From NCBI GenBank assembly GCA_015060015.1, contig SUZG01000009.1:23945-87944 (forward strand): 64,000 bases of DNA, in the 5' to 3' direction. Of this stretch, positions 48,084-57,852 are shown one piece after another; the first letter of the stretch is position 1; every line of letters starts with the position of its first letter. A program made the translations under genes and the position numbers. The notes beneath the pieces are model-generated. The model was not told the DNA's origin. It did no database searches and saw nothing but the letters and a program-made list of their open reading frames with translations. This DNA comes from Rikenellaceae bacterium. GTDB taxonomy: Bacteria; Bacteroidota; Bacteroidia; Bacteroidales; Rikenellaceae.

Positions 48084-48835
48084 TAAAGGCTCAAAATATC
48101 GTCAAGTCCTTTGAAGGACGCACCGTATTGAAGGATATATCGGTGGAGTTTGGCACAGGCCAGACCAACCTGATAATCGGTCGCAGTGGCTCGGGTAAGA
48201 CCGTGCTGCTCAAAAGCCTTGTAGGTCTGCACGAGGTGGACGAGGGTACCATCTACTACGACGATGTATGCTTCTCGCAGCTCGACTTCAAGGCCCGCAA
48301 GCAGATACGCAAGGATGTGGGTATGATTTTTCAGGGTGGTGCTCTGCTCGATGCCTCTACCGTGGAGCAGAATGTGAAGTTGCCGCTGGACCTCTTCACC
48401 GACCAGACCGAGGAGGAGAAGATGGAGAGGGTCAATTACTGCCTTAAACGCGTCAATCTGGAGAACGCCAACAAACTCTACCCCTCGGAGTTGAGTGGTG
48501 GTATGATCAAGCGTGCCGCCATAGCACGAGCTATCGTGATGAACCCGCGTTACCTCTTCTGCGATGAGCCCAACTCAGGCCTCGACCCGCAGACCTCCAT
48601 AGTCATCGACAACCTCATCCACGACATCACCAAGGAGTACAACATCACCACCATAATCAATACTCACGATATGAACTCGGTGATGGAGATTGGCGAGAAG
48701 ATTGTCTTTATATATGAAGGCGAAAAGTGGTGGGAAGGCTCAAAGGATGTAATCCTGCACGCCGACAACAAGGAGCTTAACGACTTTGTCTTTGCATCGG
48801 CTATGGCAAAAAGAGCCAAGTCGGTGATACGATAA
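48080..48835 (+). CDS. mlaF: MlaF-like ABC transporter ATP-binding protein
   Basis: Walker A GRSGSGKT, signature LSGGMIKRAAIARAIVMNPRYLFCDEPNSGLDP; GTG start overlapping mlaE stop. Confidence 0.93.
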   Translation: MIKAQNIVKSFEGRTVLKDISVEFGTGQTNLIIGRSGSGKTVLLKSLVGLHEVDEGTIYYDDVCFSQLDFKARKQIRKDVGMIFQGGALLDASTVEQNVKLPLDLFTDQTEEEKMERVNYCLKRVNLENANKLYPSELSGGMIKRAAIARAIVMNPRYLFCDEPNSGLDPQTSIVIDNLIHDITKEYNITTIINTHDMNSVMEIGEKIVFIYEGEKWWEGSKDVILHADNKELNDFVFASAMAKRAKSVIR

Positions 48836-48964
48836 GCCCACTGCAATAGGAGCATAAGTGACAGGATAGAGCAGAAAGCGACCGAGCATAGAGTACAAAG
48901 CGACCGAAATGGCACGAAAAGTGTCGTTTCTTAACGATTTATTAATAAAAAAACTTATTATTTA

Positions 48965-48996
48965 TTTGCTTAATATACATAAAGTATATAATTTTG
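48965..48996 (+). promoter_or_regulatory. Bacteroidetes-type promoter TTTG-N20-TAATTTTG for gapA
   Basis: TTTG 48965-48968; TAATTTTG 48989-48996. Confidence 0.75.
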
Positions 48997-49038
48997 CAGC
49001 GATAAAAACGAAAACAGAAGTTTTAACTAAAATAATAA

Positions 49039-50064
<1,026 letters not shown>

Positions 50065-50087
50065 TCGTTGATAACGCTATAAAAGAG

Positions 50088-50118
50088 CAGGCTACCCGAA
50101 AAAGGTAGCCTGTTTTTT
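50088..50118 (+). terminator. Rho-independent terminator of gapA
   Basis: CAGGCTACC-cgaaaaa-GGTAGCCTG followed by TTTTTT. Confidence 0.9.
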
Positions 50119-50141
50119 GTTCTATGGGTTTTGCCCAGCCT

Positions 50142-50168
50142 CGGTTCGGTTCGGTTCGGTTCGGTTCG
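50142..50168. repeat. Pentanucleotide microsatellite (GGTTC)n
   Basis: tcggttcggttcggttcggttcg, then degenerate gttttgttctgtttcgttctg. Confidence 0.8.
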
Positions 50169-50208
50169 TTTTGTTCTGTTTCGTTCTGACCCGTTTTGCT
50201 GCGGATGA

Positions 50209-50586
50209 TTACTCCTCCACCCCGAAATTAAGGTGCAGAGCCTCACCCGCCCACTGATTGACAAGATGTATCTTGTCGTGCAGCATAACGCCCTCGCGAC
50301 TCACACGCACACGCATCTCAAAAGGACGGTTTTCAGCTATCTCACGCGACGCGGGCAGCGTATTGGGGACGAGATAGACAATGGCCTCAATATGGTGACA
50401 CGCAGACGTTTTCAGTTCCACCTCGCAGGGCAGACGATACCCCTCCGGTGCTGCTGTCAGGTTGGCACCCACCTCGGCTATGTCACGCCTCTCGGCGACC
50501 ATCTCTACCTGATTGTTCTCTTCGTCAAAGCAGGCCGCCACAACGGCTATGTTATATCGCCACAACTCGGCATATTGGCAACTCAT
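50209..50586 (-). CDS. Hypothetical protein
   Basis: MSCQYAELWRYNIAVVAACFDEENNQVEMVAERRDIAEV...; divergent from yceD; no family recognised. Confidence 0.55.
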   Translation of the reverse strand: MSCQYAELWRYNIAVVAACFDEENNQVEMVAERRDIAEVGANLTAAPEGYRLPCEVELKTSACHHIEAIVYLVPNTLPASREIAENRPFEMRVRVSREGVMLHDKIHLVNQWAGEALHLNFGVEE

Positions 50587-50661
50587 TTGCACTAAAAAAC
50601 TGCAACTCATAGAGATATTTTTACGTTTTCGGTTGATTAATCTCTACAAAAATACAAATTA

Positions 50662-50693
50662 TTTGCTTTTTCAGCGAAATATTTGTAAATTTG
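50662..50693 (+). promoter_or_regulatory. Bacteroidetes-type promoter TTTG-N20-TAAATTTG for yceD-rpmF-plsX
   Basis: TTTG 50662-50665; TAAATTTG 50686-50693. Confidence 0.7.
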
Positions 50694-50711
50694 CCTGCTT
50701 TTTATGCAGAT

Positions 50712-51278
50712 ATGGAACTTGGTAACAGATACAGCATTGCCTACAAGGGCTTAAAGAACGGTTTGCACACCTTCAACTTTGAGGTGTCGGACGATATGTT
50801 CCAGGCCTACGAAAGTCGTGATATCAAGGGAGGTAGCCTTGCCGTCGAGGTTGCTATGACAAAGGCAGAGAGCCAGTTGGAGATGGATTTCAACATCTCC
50901 GGAGAGGTTACCTGCGAGTGCGACCGATGCTTGGAGGATTGCCTGATTCCTATTGATTACGAAGGCCACCTTATCGTCAGAATATCTAACGAGGAGGGTG
51001 AGTATGATGGCGACATTATGTGGCTCTCACCCGCAGAGGACGCTGTCGATTTGACACAGTATATTTACGAAAGCATAGTTCTTTCATTACCTTACCAGAG
51101 AGTTCATCCCGAAGGTGAATGCAACCCCGAGATGATGGCACGCTTCGCTATCGTAAGCAGTGAGGAGATGGATGCCTTGGAGGCAGAGGCCGAGCAGCAC
51201 GAAAGGCGTGGTATCGGAGAGGGTGACTTCAATAAGTTGGCAGCATTGAAGGCTCAAATGGAGAGTGAGGAGAATTAA
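50712..51278 (+). CDS. YceD/DUF177 family protein
   Basis: CECDRCLEDCLIPIDYEGHLIVRIS; upstream of rpmF; start moved to MELGNRYS. Confidence 0.88.
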   Translation: MELGNRYSIAYKGLKNGLHTFNFEVSDDMFQAYESRDIKGGSLAVEVAMTKAESQLEMDFNISGEVTCECDRCLEDCLIPIDYEGHLIVRISNEEGEYDGDIMWLSPAEDAVDLTQYIYESIVLSLPYQRVHPEGECNPEMMARFAIVSSEEMDALEAEAEQHERRGIGEGDFNKLAALKAQMESEEN

Positions 51279-51329
51279 GAACGACGCAGAACAAATAGTA
51301 CAAACGATAACTTAAAATAAAATAGTAAA

Positions 51330-51512
51330 ATGGCACATCCTAAACACAAAGTGTCGTCAACACGACGCGACAAGAGAAGAACTCACTACAAGGCAGTAGT
51401 TCCTACTGTTGTTACTTGCTCTAACTGTGGTGCTGCGGTACTCTATCACCGCGTATGCCCCGAGTGCGGTTTCTACCGTGGCAAGTTGGCTATCGAGAAG
51501 AAGGCCGAGTAA
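51330..51512 (+). CDS. rpmF: 50S ribosomal protein L32
   Basis: MAHPKHKVSSTRRDKRRTHYKAVVPTVVTCSNCGAAVLYHRVCPECGFYRGK. Confidence 0.97.
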   Translation: MAHPKHKVSSTRRDKRRTHYKAVVPTVVTCSNCGAAVLYHRVCPECGFYRGKLAIEKKAE

Positions 51513-51528
51513 GTAGAGAGATGATTTT

Positions 51529-51570
51529 CAGAGAGAGCTGGCGGCGTGAGCTGTGCTCTCTCTGTTTTTT
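51529..51570 (+). terminator. Hairpin CAGAGAGAGC...GCTCTCTCTG + TTTTTT
   Basis: 10-bp stem between rpmF and plsX. Confidence 0.75.
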
Positions 51571-51596
51571 ATTATTAACCCTGCAATATCAACTAT

Positions 51597-52631
51597 ATGT
51601 TAAGAATCGGTATTGATGCTATGGGTGGCGACTTCGCACCAGAGGTTGCCGTAGAGGGTGCTATCATGGCACTTGACAAGATAGATAAAGATAGCCGTAT
51701 CGTATTGTTCGGTGATGAGAAACGCCTGCTCGAACTGCTGAAGAAGCATAAGTGCCCGGCTGATAAGTTCGACATCGTCGGCACGACACAGGTTATCGAG
51801 ATGGGTGACCACCCTGCTCGTGCCTTCGTGGCGAAGAAGGATTCAAGTATGGTTGTCGGCTTCAATCAGTTGGCCGAGGGTAAGATTGACGGCTTTGCGA
51901 GTGCAGGCTCAACGGGTGCTATGATGGTTGGCTGCACCACTATCATCGGCACTATCAAGGGTGTTATCCGTCCCGTAATCTCAACATTTATGCCTATCGT
52001 GATGAACCGTCAGGGTCTGATTCTCGACGTGGGTCTTAATGTAGATGCCAAGCCCGAGGTGCTGGCACAGTATGGTCTTTTAGGTTCTATCTTTGCCGAG
52101 GCAGTATTGAAGATTGAGAAGCCCCGTGTGGCATTGCTCAACATAGGCGAGGAGGAGGGCAAGGGCAACGCCCAGGCCAAGGCAACATACGACCTGCTGA
52201 AAGAGATGAAGAATATCAACTTCGTGGGCAATGTAGAGTCGTCGTATATCTTTACGGGCAAGACCTGCGATGTGGTTGTAACCGACGGTTTTGTGGGAAA
52301 TGTCATCTTGAAGATGGCGGAGGCTATGTACCGCATCAACAAGCGTCTGCGTCCTATGCGTCCGTGGTTGCTGGAGTTGCTGCGTCCCATTCTGGAGCCT
52401 GTGTGCAAGAAATTGTACTATCACGAGAACTTCTGGAACGCCATTAACTACGAGAGCATCGGCGGTACGATTGTTATCGGCGTGAACAAGCCTGTGATTA
52501 TCGGTCACGGCGGCTCGTCGGCAAAGGCTATCAGCTCGATGATTCTGGCTATGGAACGCAATATTGCAAGTGGTGTCTGCGACAAGATTCGCGAGGCATT
52601 CAAGGATGTCGAGCCCACCACCGAGGCGTAA
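51597..52631 (+). CDS. plsX: Phosphate acyltransferase PlsX
   Basis: RIGIDAMGGDFAPEVAVEGA; GFASAGSTGAMMVG; GTIVIGVNKPVIIGHGGSSAKAI. Confidence 0.96.
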   Translation: MLRIGIDAMGGDFAPEVAVEGAIMALDKIDKDSRIVLFGDEKRLLELLKKHKCPADKFDIVGTTQVIEMGDHPARAFVAKKDSSMVVGFNQLAEGKIDGFASAGSTGAMMVGCTTIIGTIKGVIRPVISTFMPIVMNRQGLILDVGLNVDAKPEVLAQYGLLGSIFAEAVLKIEKPRVALLNIGEEEGKGNAQAKATYDLLKEMKNINFVGNVESSYIFTGKTCDVVVTDGFVGNVILKMAEAMYRINKRLRPMRPWLLELLRPILEPVCKKLYYHENFWNAINYESIGGTIVIGVNKPVIIGHGGSSAKAISSMILAMERNIASGVCDKIREAFKDVEPTTEA

Positions 52632-52659
52632 ATTAAAGCGAGTGCGTTTAGAAAATAAT

Positions 52660-52684
52660 GAGGGTGCCCAAATAGGGCACCCTC
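52660..52684. terminator. Hairpin GAGGGTGCCC-aaata-GGGCACCCTC downstream of plsX
   Basis: 10-bp perfect stem. Confidence 0.75.
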
Positions 52685-52723
52685 TCGTCTTTTAGATATT
52701 CTCAGCAAACACTTCCCAAAGTA

Positions 52724-52836
52724 ATATAGGGAGATTAGGGAATTTAGAGAATTTAGGGAGTTTTGCATCAGCGCTAATTTCACTAATTTCCTTAAACTCC
52801 CTAAAAACATAACAAGGCAGATGCCGAAAGAGCCTT
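52724..52836. repeat. 9-mer-unit inverted repeat followed by a remnant of the stem-loop repeat
   Basis: atagggagattagggaatttagagaatttagggag...actccctaaaa, then aacaaggcagatgccgaaagagcc (compare acaaggcagacgccaaaagagcc at 26.7/26.8 kb). Confidence 0.65.
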
Positions 52837-52853
52837 GTTATACGGATTCTATC

Positions 52854-53849
52854 CTACAACTTCATATCGCCAGCCTTTACCCAGCCGAGGCGACGCATAG
52901 CAAAGTCAATGGCGAGGCACAGCAAAGCCGGTGCTACGAAATAGAGTCCTATAATCTCAATCACCAGCAGCGTGGTATCCATCTGGCCACTCATTGTGGC
53001 GTAGGTCGCAAGCGGGCCTACCAGACCGGCCGTACCCATACCTGCACCCACGGCGTTGTTCGATAGTTGCAGCCACACGGTCGATACGGGGCCGAGGATA
53101 GCCGACGCAAGTGTCGGAGCAAGCCATATAATAGGTTTGCGGGCGATGTTTCCAATCTGCAACATCGAAGTACCCAACCCCTGCGAGATAAGGCCTCCGA
53201 TGCCGTTGTCGGAGTAGCTAATGACGGCAAAGCCAATCATCTGGGCACAGCAACCAGCCGTAGCAGCACCCGCCGCCAGGCCGTCAAGGCCGAGCATAAT
53301 GCAGATAGCAGCCGACGAGATGGGCAGCGTCAGGATACACCCCACCAAGACCGACACCACGACACCCATAAGGAAGGGGTTGAGGCGTGTAGCATCGTTA
53401 ATCAGCGAGCCGAGATAGAGCATCAGATCGTTGATTGGCGAGCAGCAATATTTGGCGAACAGGCCTCCGATGACAATCGTTATGAAGGGCGTTATGATAA
53501 TATCTACGGGCGTACGCTTCGACACCAGACCTCCCGCCTCGGCACCCACGATAACCGCCAGGTAAGCACCCACAGGGCCTCCGAACTGATAACCCAAAGC
53601 ACCCACGACAGCCGATGAGATAAGCACCAGCGGCACGCATTTAAGACCGTAGGCTATAGCCAGACCGATGCAGGCTCCCACCAGCGGCGACGATGCCGAC
53701 AGAGCCTCAGCAACAAAGCCCAGGAATGACAACACTTCGATTTTTGCCAATTGGCCGATAATCAGGCCCAGGATAAGCGAGCAGAAGAGACCGAGGGCCA
53801 TATGGCTCAACGCATCTACTACATACTTGCGAAAGAGTGTTTTAACCAT
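52854..53849 (-). CDS. PTS EIIC-like membrane protein (PTS_EIIC_2 type)
   Basis: MVKTLFRKYVVDALSHMALGLFCSLILGLIIGQL...SPLVGACIGLAIAYGLKCVPLVLISSAVVGALGYQFGGPVGAYLA; start at internal Met. Confidence 0.75.
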   Translation of the reverse strand: MVKTLFRKYVVDALSHMALGLFCSLILGLIIGQLAKIEVLSFLGFVAEALSASSPLVGACIGLAIAYGLKCVPLVLISSAVVGALGYQFGGPVGAYLAVIVGAEAGGLVSKRTPVDIIITPFITIVIGGLFAKYCCSPINDLMLYLGSLINDATRLNPFLMGVVVSVLVGCILTLPISSAAICIMLGLDGLAAGAATAGCCAQMIGFAVISYSDNGIGGLISQGLGTSMLQIGNIARKPIIWLAPTLASAILGPVSTVWLQLSNNAVGAGMGTAGLVGPLATYATMSGQMDTTLLVIEIIGLYFVAPALLCLAIDFAMRRLGWVKAGDMKL

Positions 53850-54014
53850 AACACGATGATTTTTATTGATGCAAATATATGGTTTATTTGGCAAAGGTGG
53901 TCTGATTGAGAATAAATTATGCATTTTTTTGCAGCAAATATGGTATTATTTTCAAAAAGTTAGTTACCTTTATAGTCGGAATAGAGAATAAACCAAACTA
54001 AAACTATTAAGAAA

Positions 54015-54347
54015 ATGGGAAAATTTGTTATTACAAAGCGTGCTAACGGCGAGTTCCAGTTCAACTTGAAGGCTGGTAACGGTCAGTCAATCCTCGCAAG
54101 TGAGGGTTATACTACTTTGGCTGCCTGCAAAAATGGCATCGAGTCAGTAAAGAAGAATTCAGCTGTTGATGCTCGTTTCGAGCGCAAGGAGGCAAAGAAT
54201 GGTGCTCCTTACTTCAACCTTAAAGCCACTAACGGTCAGGTTATCGGTACCAGCGAGATGTATTCAAGCGTAGCTGCTTGCGAGAACGGCATCGAGTCTG
54301 TAAAGAAGAACGCCCCCGAGGCAGAGGTTGTTGAGGATTTCGAGTAG
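54015..54347 (+). CDS. YegP/DUF1508 family protein with two tandem repeats
   Basis: GKFVITKRANGEFQFNLKAGNGQSILASEGYTTLAACKNGIESVKKN repeated as ...YFNLKATNGQVIGTSEMYSSVAACENGIESVKKN. Confidence 0.93.
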   Translation: MGKFVITKRANGEFQFNLKAGNGQSILASEGYTTLAACKNGIESVKKNSAVDARFERKEAKNGAPYFNLKATNGQVIGTSEMYSSVAACENGIESVKKNAPEAEVVEDFE

Positions 54348-54370
54348 TCCTTCGCAAAGCAATGTAGTTT

Positions 54371-54397
54371 AACCACCCTTCATAGGGTGGTTTTTTT
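54371..54397 (+). terminator. Rho-independent terminator AACCACCCT-tcat-AGGGTGGTTTTTTT
   Basis: Perfect stem plus T-run. Confidence 0.9.
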
Positions 54398-54398
54398 G

Positions 54399-55433
54399 TT
54401 ATCGTATCAGCGGGTCAGCCATATCAAATCGGCCAAACAGTTGCTCCGAAGCGGCACGGCAGCCACCCTTGCAACGCTCCCACAATGCACAGCCGGCACA
54501 CTGCTCGGGTATTGCAGAGTAATACTCCTCCGATGCGGAATTACCAATAATCTCTTCGAGACTTTCGTTATGGATATTTCCCAAGACCCTTGGCGAGTGA
54601 TTGCAGAATCGGACATCGCCCCGATACGATATCGTCAGAGGGCGTGAGACGAGGTCGGTCGTACAATGTGAGAATATGATGTTGGGATACTCTCGCGGAT
54701 CGAGCACACACATAGGAGTACAAACACCGCTATACACCTTGATTCCGAGTTTTTCGGCCTGCTTATCCACCCTCCGAAAAGCATCACGCAACATATCGTT
54801 TGAGAGGACTAAATCTTCGGCATAGCGAATACCCAACCCTCCTATATTGAAGCGATTGACCATTACCCGTTTAACGCCCAACAAACCGTACATAGCCATC
54901 GTCGATTCAATGCTATCGACATTCATACGACTAATGATAAGCACCGGAGTAAGCCACTTTTCTCTAACCCCGACCACCCTACGAGCATTGGCCCAAGCCT
55001 TTGCCCACGAGCCAGGCCGTTGTGTTATGGCGTCGTGTATCGCGGCATCATCAGAGAGCAGAGGTATCTGTATTGCAGCAACTCCAAGGTCATTAAAAAT
55101 GGCTATATCGTCGTCGGTCAGCAGCGTGCCATTGGTGAGAATATTCACACTACTACCACCCAACCTCGCACGGAAAACCAAATCGTGAATCTTGGGCACA
55201 AGCATCGGCTCACCACCCGAGAACGATATTGAGCCGACATCTGCCTGGTGCAGGAGTTTTTTCAGTGTACGATTTGCCAATTTATAGTCGGGCTCAGCAA
55301 TCGTCGTCTGCAAAGCAGGTGCCTTGAAGTAGTTGTAGCAAAATTTGCACGCCTGATTACAAGCATCGGTAACTTCAAAGATGATGATGCCGATTTGCAA
55401 CCGTTTTCGTCGCTTGAAAAGCATACTAATCAA
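54399..55433 (-). CDS. Radical SAM protein with SPASM-like C-terminus
   Basis: EVTDACNQACKFCYNYF; SFSGGEPMLVPKI; C-terminal C...CAGCALWERCKGGC. Confidence 0.9.
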   Translation of the reverse strand: MISMLFKRRKRLQIGIIIFEVTDACNQACKFCYNYFKAPALQTTIAEPDYKLANRTLKKLLHQADVGSISFSGGEPMLVPKIHDLVFRARLGGSSVNILTNGTLLTDDDIAIFNDLGVAAIQIPLLSDDAAIHDAITQRPGSWAKAWANARRVVGVREKWLTPVLIISRMNVDSIESTMAMYGLLGVKRVMVNRFNIGGLGIRYAEDLVLSNDMLRDAFRRVDKQAEKLGIKVYSGVCTPMCVLDPREYPNIIFSHCTTDLVSRPLTISYRGDVRFCNHSPRVLGNIHNESLEEIIGNSASEEYYSAIPEQCAGCALWERCKGGCRAASEQLFGRFDMADPLIR

Positions 55434-55953
55434 CTATATTGAGCAGATAAGGGTTATAGGTGTATGCCTTATTATCGCTTGCACCCTCCTCATATTGATA
55501 ATATATGTGTAACTCCGCCACACCTCTATAAGAGCCGACATCTATATTTAGGGCAATCTCCATCTGTGTCTCTACCACAACTTTTTCACGAAGAAGTTGC
55601 AGCACCTCTCCGTCCAAAGATGTTATCACAAAAATAGCCTCATCGATTGTATCGCACTCCACATTAAAGAGCATCTTATCGCCATTTCGCACGACAAAAA
55701 CGCCATCACTTGCCTCATGTTCTGATTTTAAATCAATAATATTTTGAGGCGGTTCGGGATTATCACCTATTGCAGGGTCATAACAAGAGACACACCCCAC
55801 CATATTTGTTGCACTGATAAGGGTCAATATTGCCCCACCCAATCTGAATTTTGCACGTACCGCTTTGGCACTCTTGCCTCCACTAAAAATTACCCACAAT
55901 GACACTGCGAGGAATGCCACGCCAAGGCCAATGAATAGAATTGTTTTTCTCAT
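55426..55953 (-). CDS. Small membrane protein/putative lipoprotein paired with the radical SAM gene
   Basis: Two hydrophobic N-terminal segments, LISATNMVGCVSCYDPAIGDNPEPP, then a beta-rich exported domain; 8-bp overlap with the rSAM ORF. Confidence 0.7.
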   Translation of the reverse strand: MRKTILFIGLGVAFLAVSLWVIFSGGKSAKAVRAKFRLGGAILTLISATNMVGCVSCYDPAIGDNPEPPQNIIDLKSEHEASDGVFVVRNGDKMLFNVECDTIDEAIFVITSLDGEVLQLLREKVVVETQMEIALNIDVGSYRGVAELHIYYQYEEGASDNKAYTYNPYLLNIVD

Positions 55954-56058
55954 AGATACTATCTTTTTGTTTTTCGTGATGTAAAGATACTCTTTTTAGG
56001 GCGATATTGCAATAGTGAACAAAGTTTTTCTCGTTTGGTTTGTTGATGATTTGTCATC

Positions 56059-57607
56059 TGAAAACAAAAAAAGGAGAAACTTTCGCTTCTCCTCTTCGTA
56101 CCCAGAGCCGCTAATGTGATGGGGGCTTAAAAAAGTCATTCCCGAACTTGCTTGGAGAATGCATCCACAGAACGAGCCGGTGGTTGAACAGCGGCAGCAG
56201 GCGAGAGCAGACCGAAGAGAGGAATAAATGGGCAGAAAACCGCAGGTTTAGAAGATAGATTGAGAACATCTGCCAAACTTGTTTGAGCAGATGATTTCAA
56301 GATATTTTCGTCGTTGCGTAGCAACTCTGCACATTTGTCCGAGCAAAGACAAGTCTGCCGAGCCGCCACACGCTGAACGACCCCACACCCTACACGCACG
56401 AAACCGCACAAAAAAAAGAGAGAACTCACAAGTCCTCTCCTACGTACTCGAAGCCGGCGGTTGAACGGCGACCGCAGGCGAGAGCAGACCGAAGAGATTT
56501 GAGATAGTGGCAAGCGGTAGGCCCGAAGGGCTGATGGAATAGACTGAAAGAACAAGGAAATTTATTTACTTGGGCTTACAGACTATTACAGAATTATCGC
56601 ACAGCGATTACCGATTGACGCTATAACAACACTCGCAGACAAGTCTGCCGAGCCGCCACACGCTGAACGACCCCACACCCTACACGCACATAACTGCACA
56701 AAAAAAAGAGAGAACTTACAAGTCCTCTCCTACGTACTCGAAGCCGGTGGTTGAACAGCGGCAGCAGGCGAGAGCAGACCGAAGAGATTTGAAATAGTGG
56801 CAAGCGGTAGGCCCGAAGGGCTGATGGAATAGACTGAAAGAACAAGGAAATTTATTTACTTGGGCTTACAGACTATTACAGCATTATCGCACAGCGATTA
56901 CCGATTGACGCTATAGCAACACTCGCAGACAAGTCTGCCGAGCCGCCACACGCTGAACGACCTCGGCTCCGAGGTCGAACGGCCATCAACCTGCATACAC
57001 AAAAAAAGAGAGAACTTACAAGTCCTCTCCTACGTACTCGAAGCCGGGGTCGAAGGGCAAAACATCTGTTTTGCCCTCGCACGGACACCTTATAGCACAG
57101 CCCGAAGGGCGAGCATTAAACACATTTTGTCCGTGCAACCGCATTTTAAGGTGAGCACCGCGGAATTTAGGACAAGCAGATGATGACAGAGGCGAAGCCT
57201 ATGGGGCAATGTGTGGAAATGGGCGAACTTGTTTGCTCAATACCACATATTGCCACATAAAGCCAACAACGTTGGATTGTCATCATCTGAAAACAAAAAA
57301 AGGAGAAACTTTCGCTTCTCCTCTTCGTACCCAGAGCCGGCGGTTGAACGGCGGCAGCAGGCGAGAGCAGACCGAAGAGAGGAATAAATGGGCAGAAAAC
57401 CGAAGGTTTAGAAGATAGATTGAGAACATCTGCCAAACTTGTTTGAGCAGATGATTTCAAGATATTTTCGTCGTTGCGTAGCAACTCTGCACATTTGTCC
57501 GAGCAAAGACAAGTCTGCCGAGCCGCCACACGCTGAACGACCCCACACCCTACACGCACGAAACCGCACAAAAAAAAGAGAGAACTCACAAGTTCTCTCC
57601 TTCGTAC
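56059..57607. repeat. Array of repeats (290-bp unit plus a second unit type) each carrying a terminator-like hairpin
   Basis: aagtctgccgagccgccacacgctgaacga at 56351, 56641, 56931 and 57511; hairpins with A/T-runs at ~56068, 56408, 56700, 57001, 57294, 57568. Confidence 0.9.
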
Positions 57608-57852
57608 CCTACGCTGTCCTATTTTCGAACGAGTTTTTGCGGGACTTGGGTCGTCTTTGGTCTTTGAGGGATATTATACCTGACCCCGATAAAATGCCGT
57701 GGGGAGAAAGTATTGATAAAAAGTCTTGACAATATAACCATCACCCACGATTTTATATAAAACGACACATCATAACCACTTATCAAGGTTAAGTTTTCGG
57801 TTTTTTAAGGAGATTTATATGGAAATAATAAAGAGAAAAAATATGAAAAGTA

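Noticed and set aside
56136-57589. ORFs of 140, 139, 74 and 70 aa (RVRRRGLVSSLFFLCGFVRVGCGVVQRV...)
   Set aside because: They read through terminator hairpins of the 290-bp repeat array; recurring spurious ORFs rather than genes.
56059-57607. CRISPR array or integron attC array
   Set aside because: Repeat units are ~290 bp, not 25-40 bp with unique spacers; no attC-type core sites, cas or intI genes seen.
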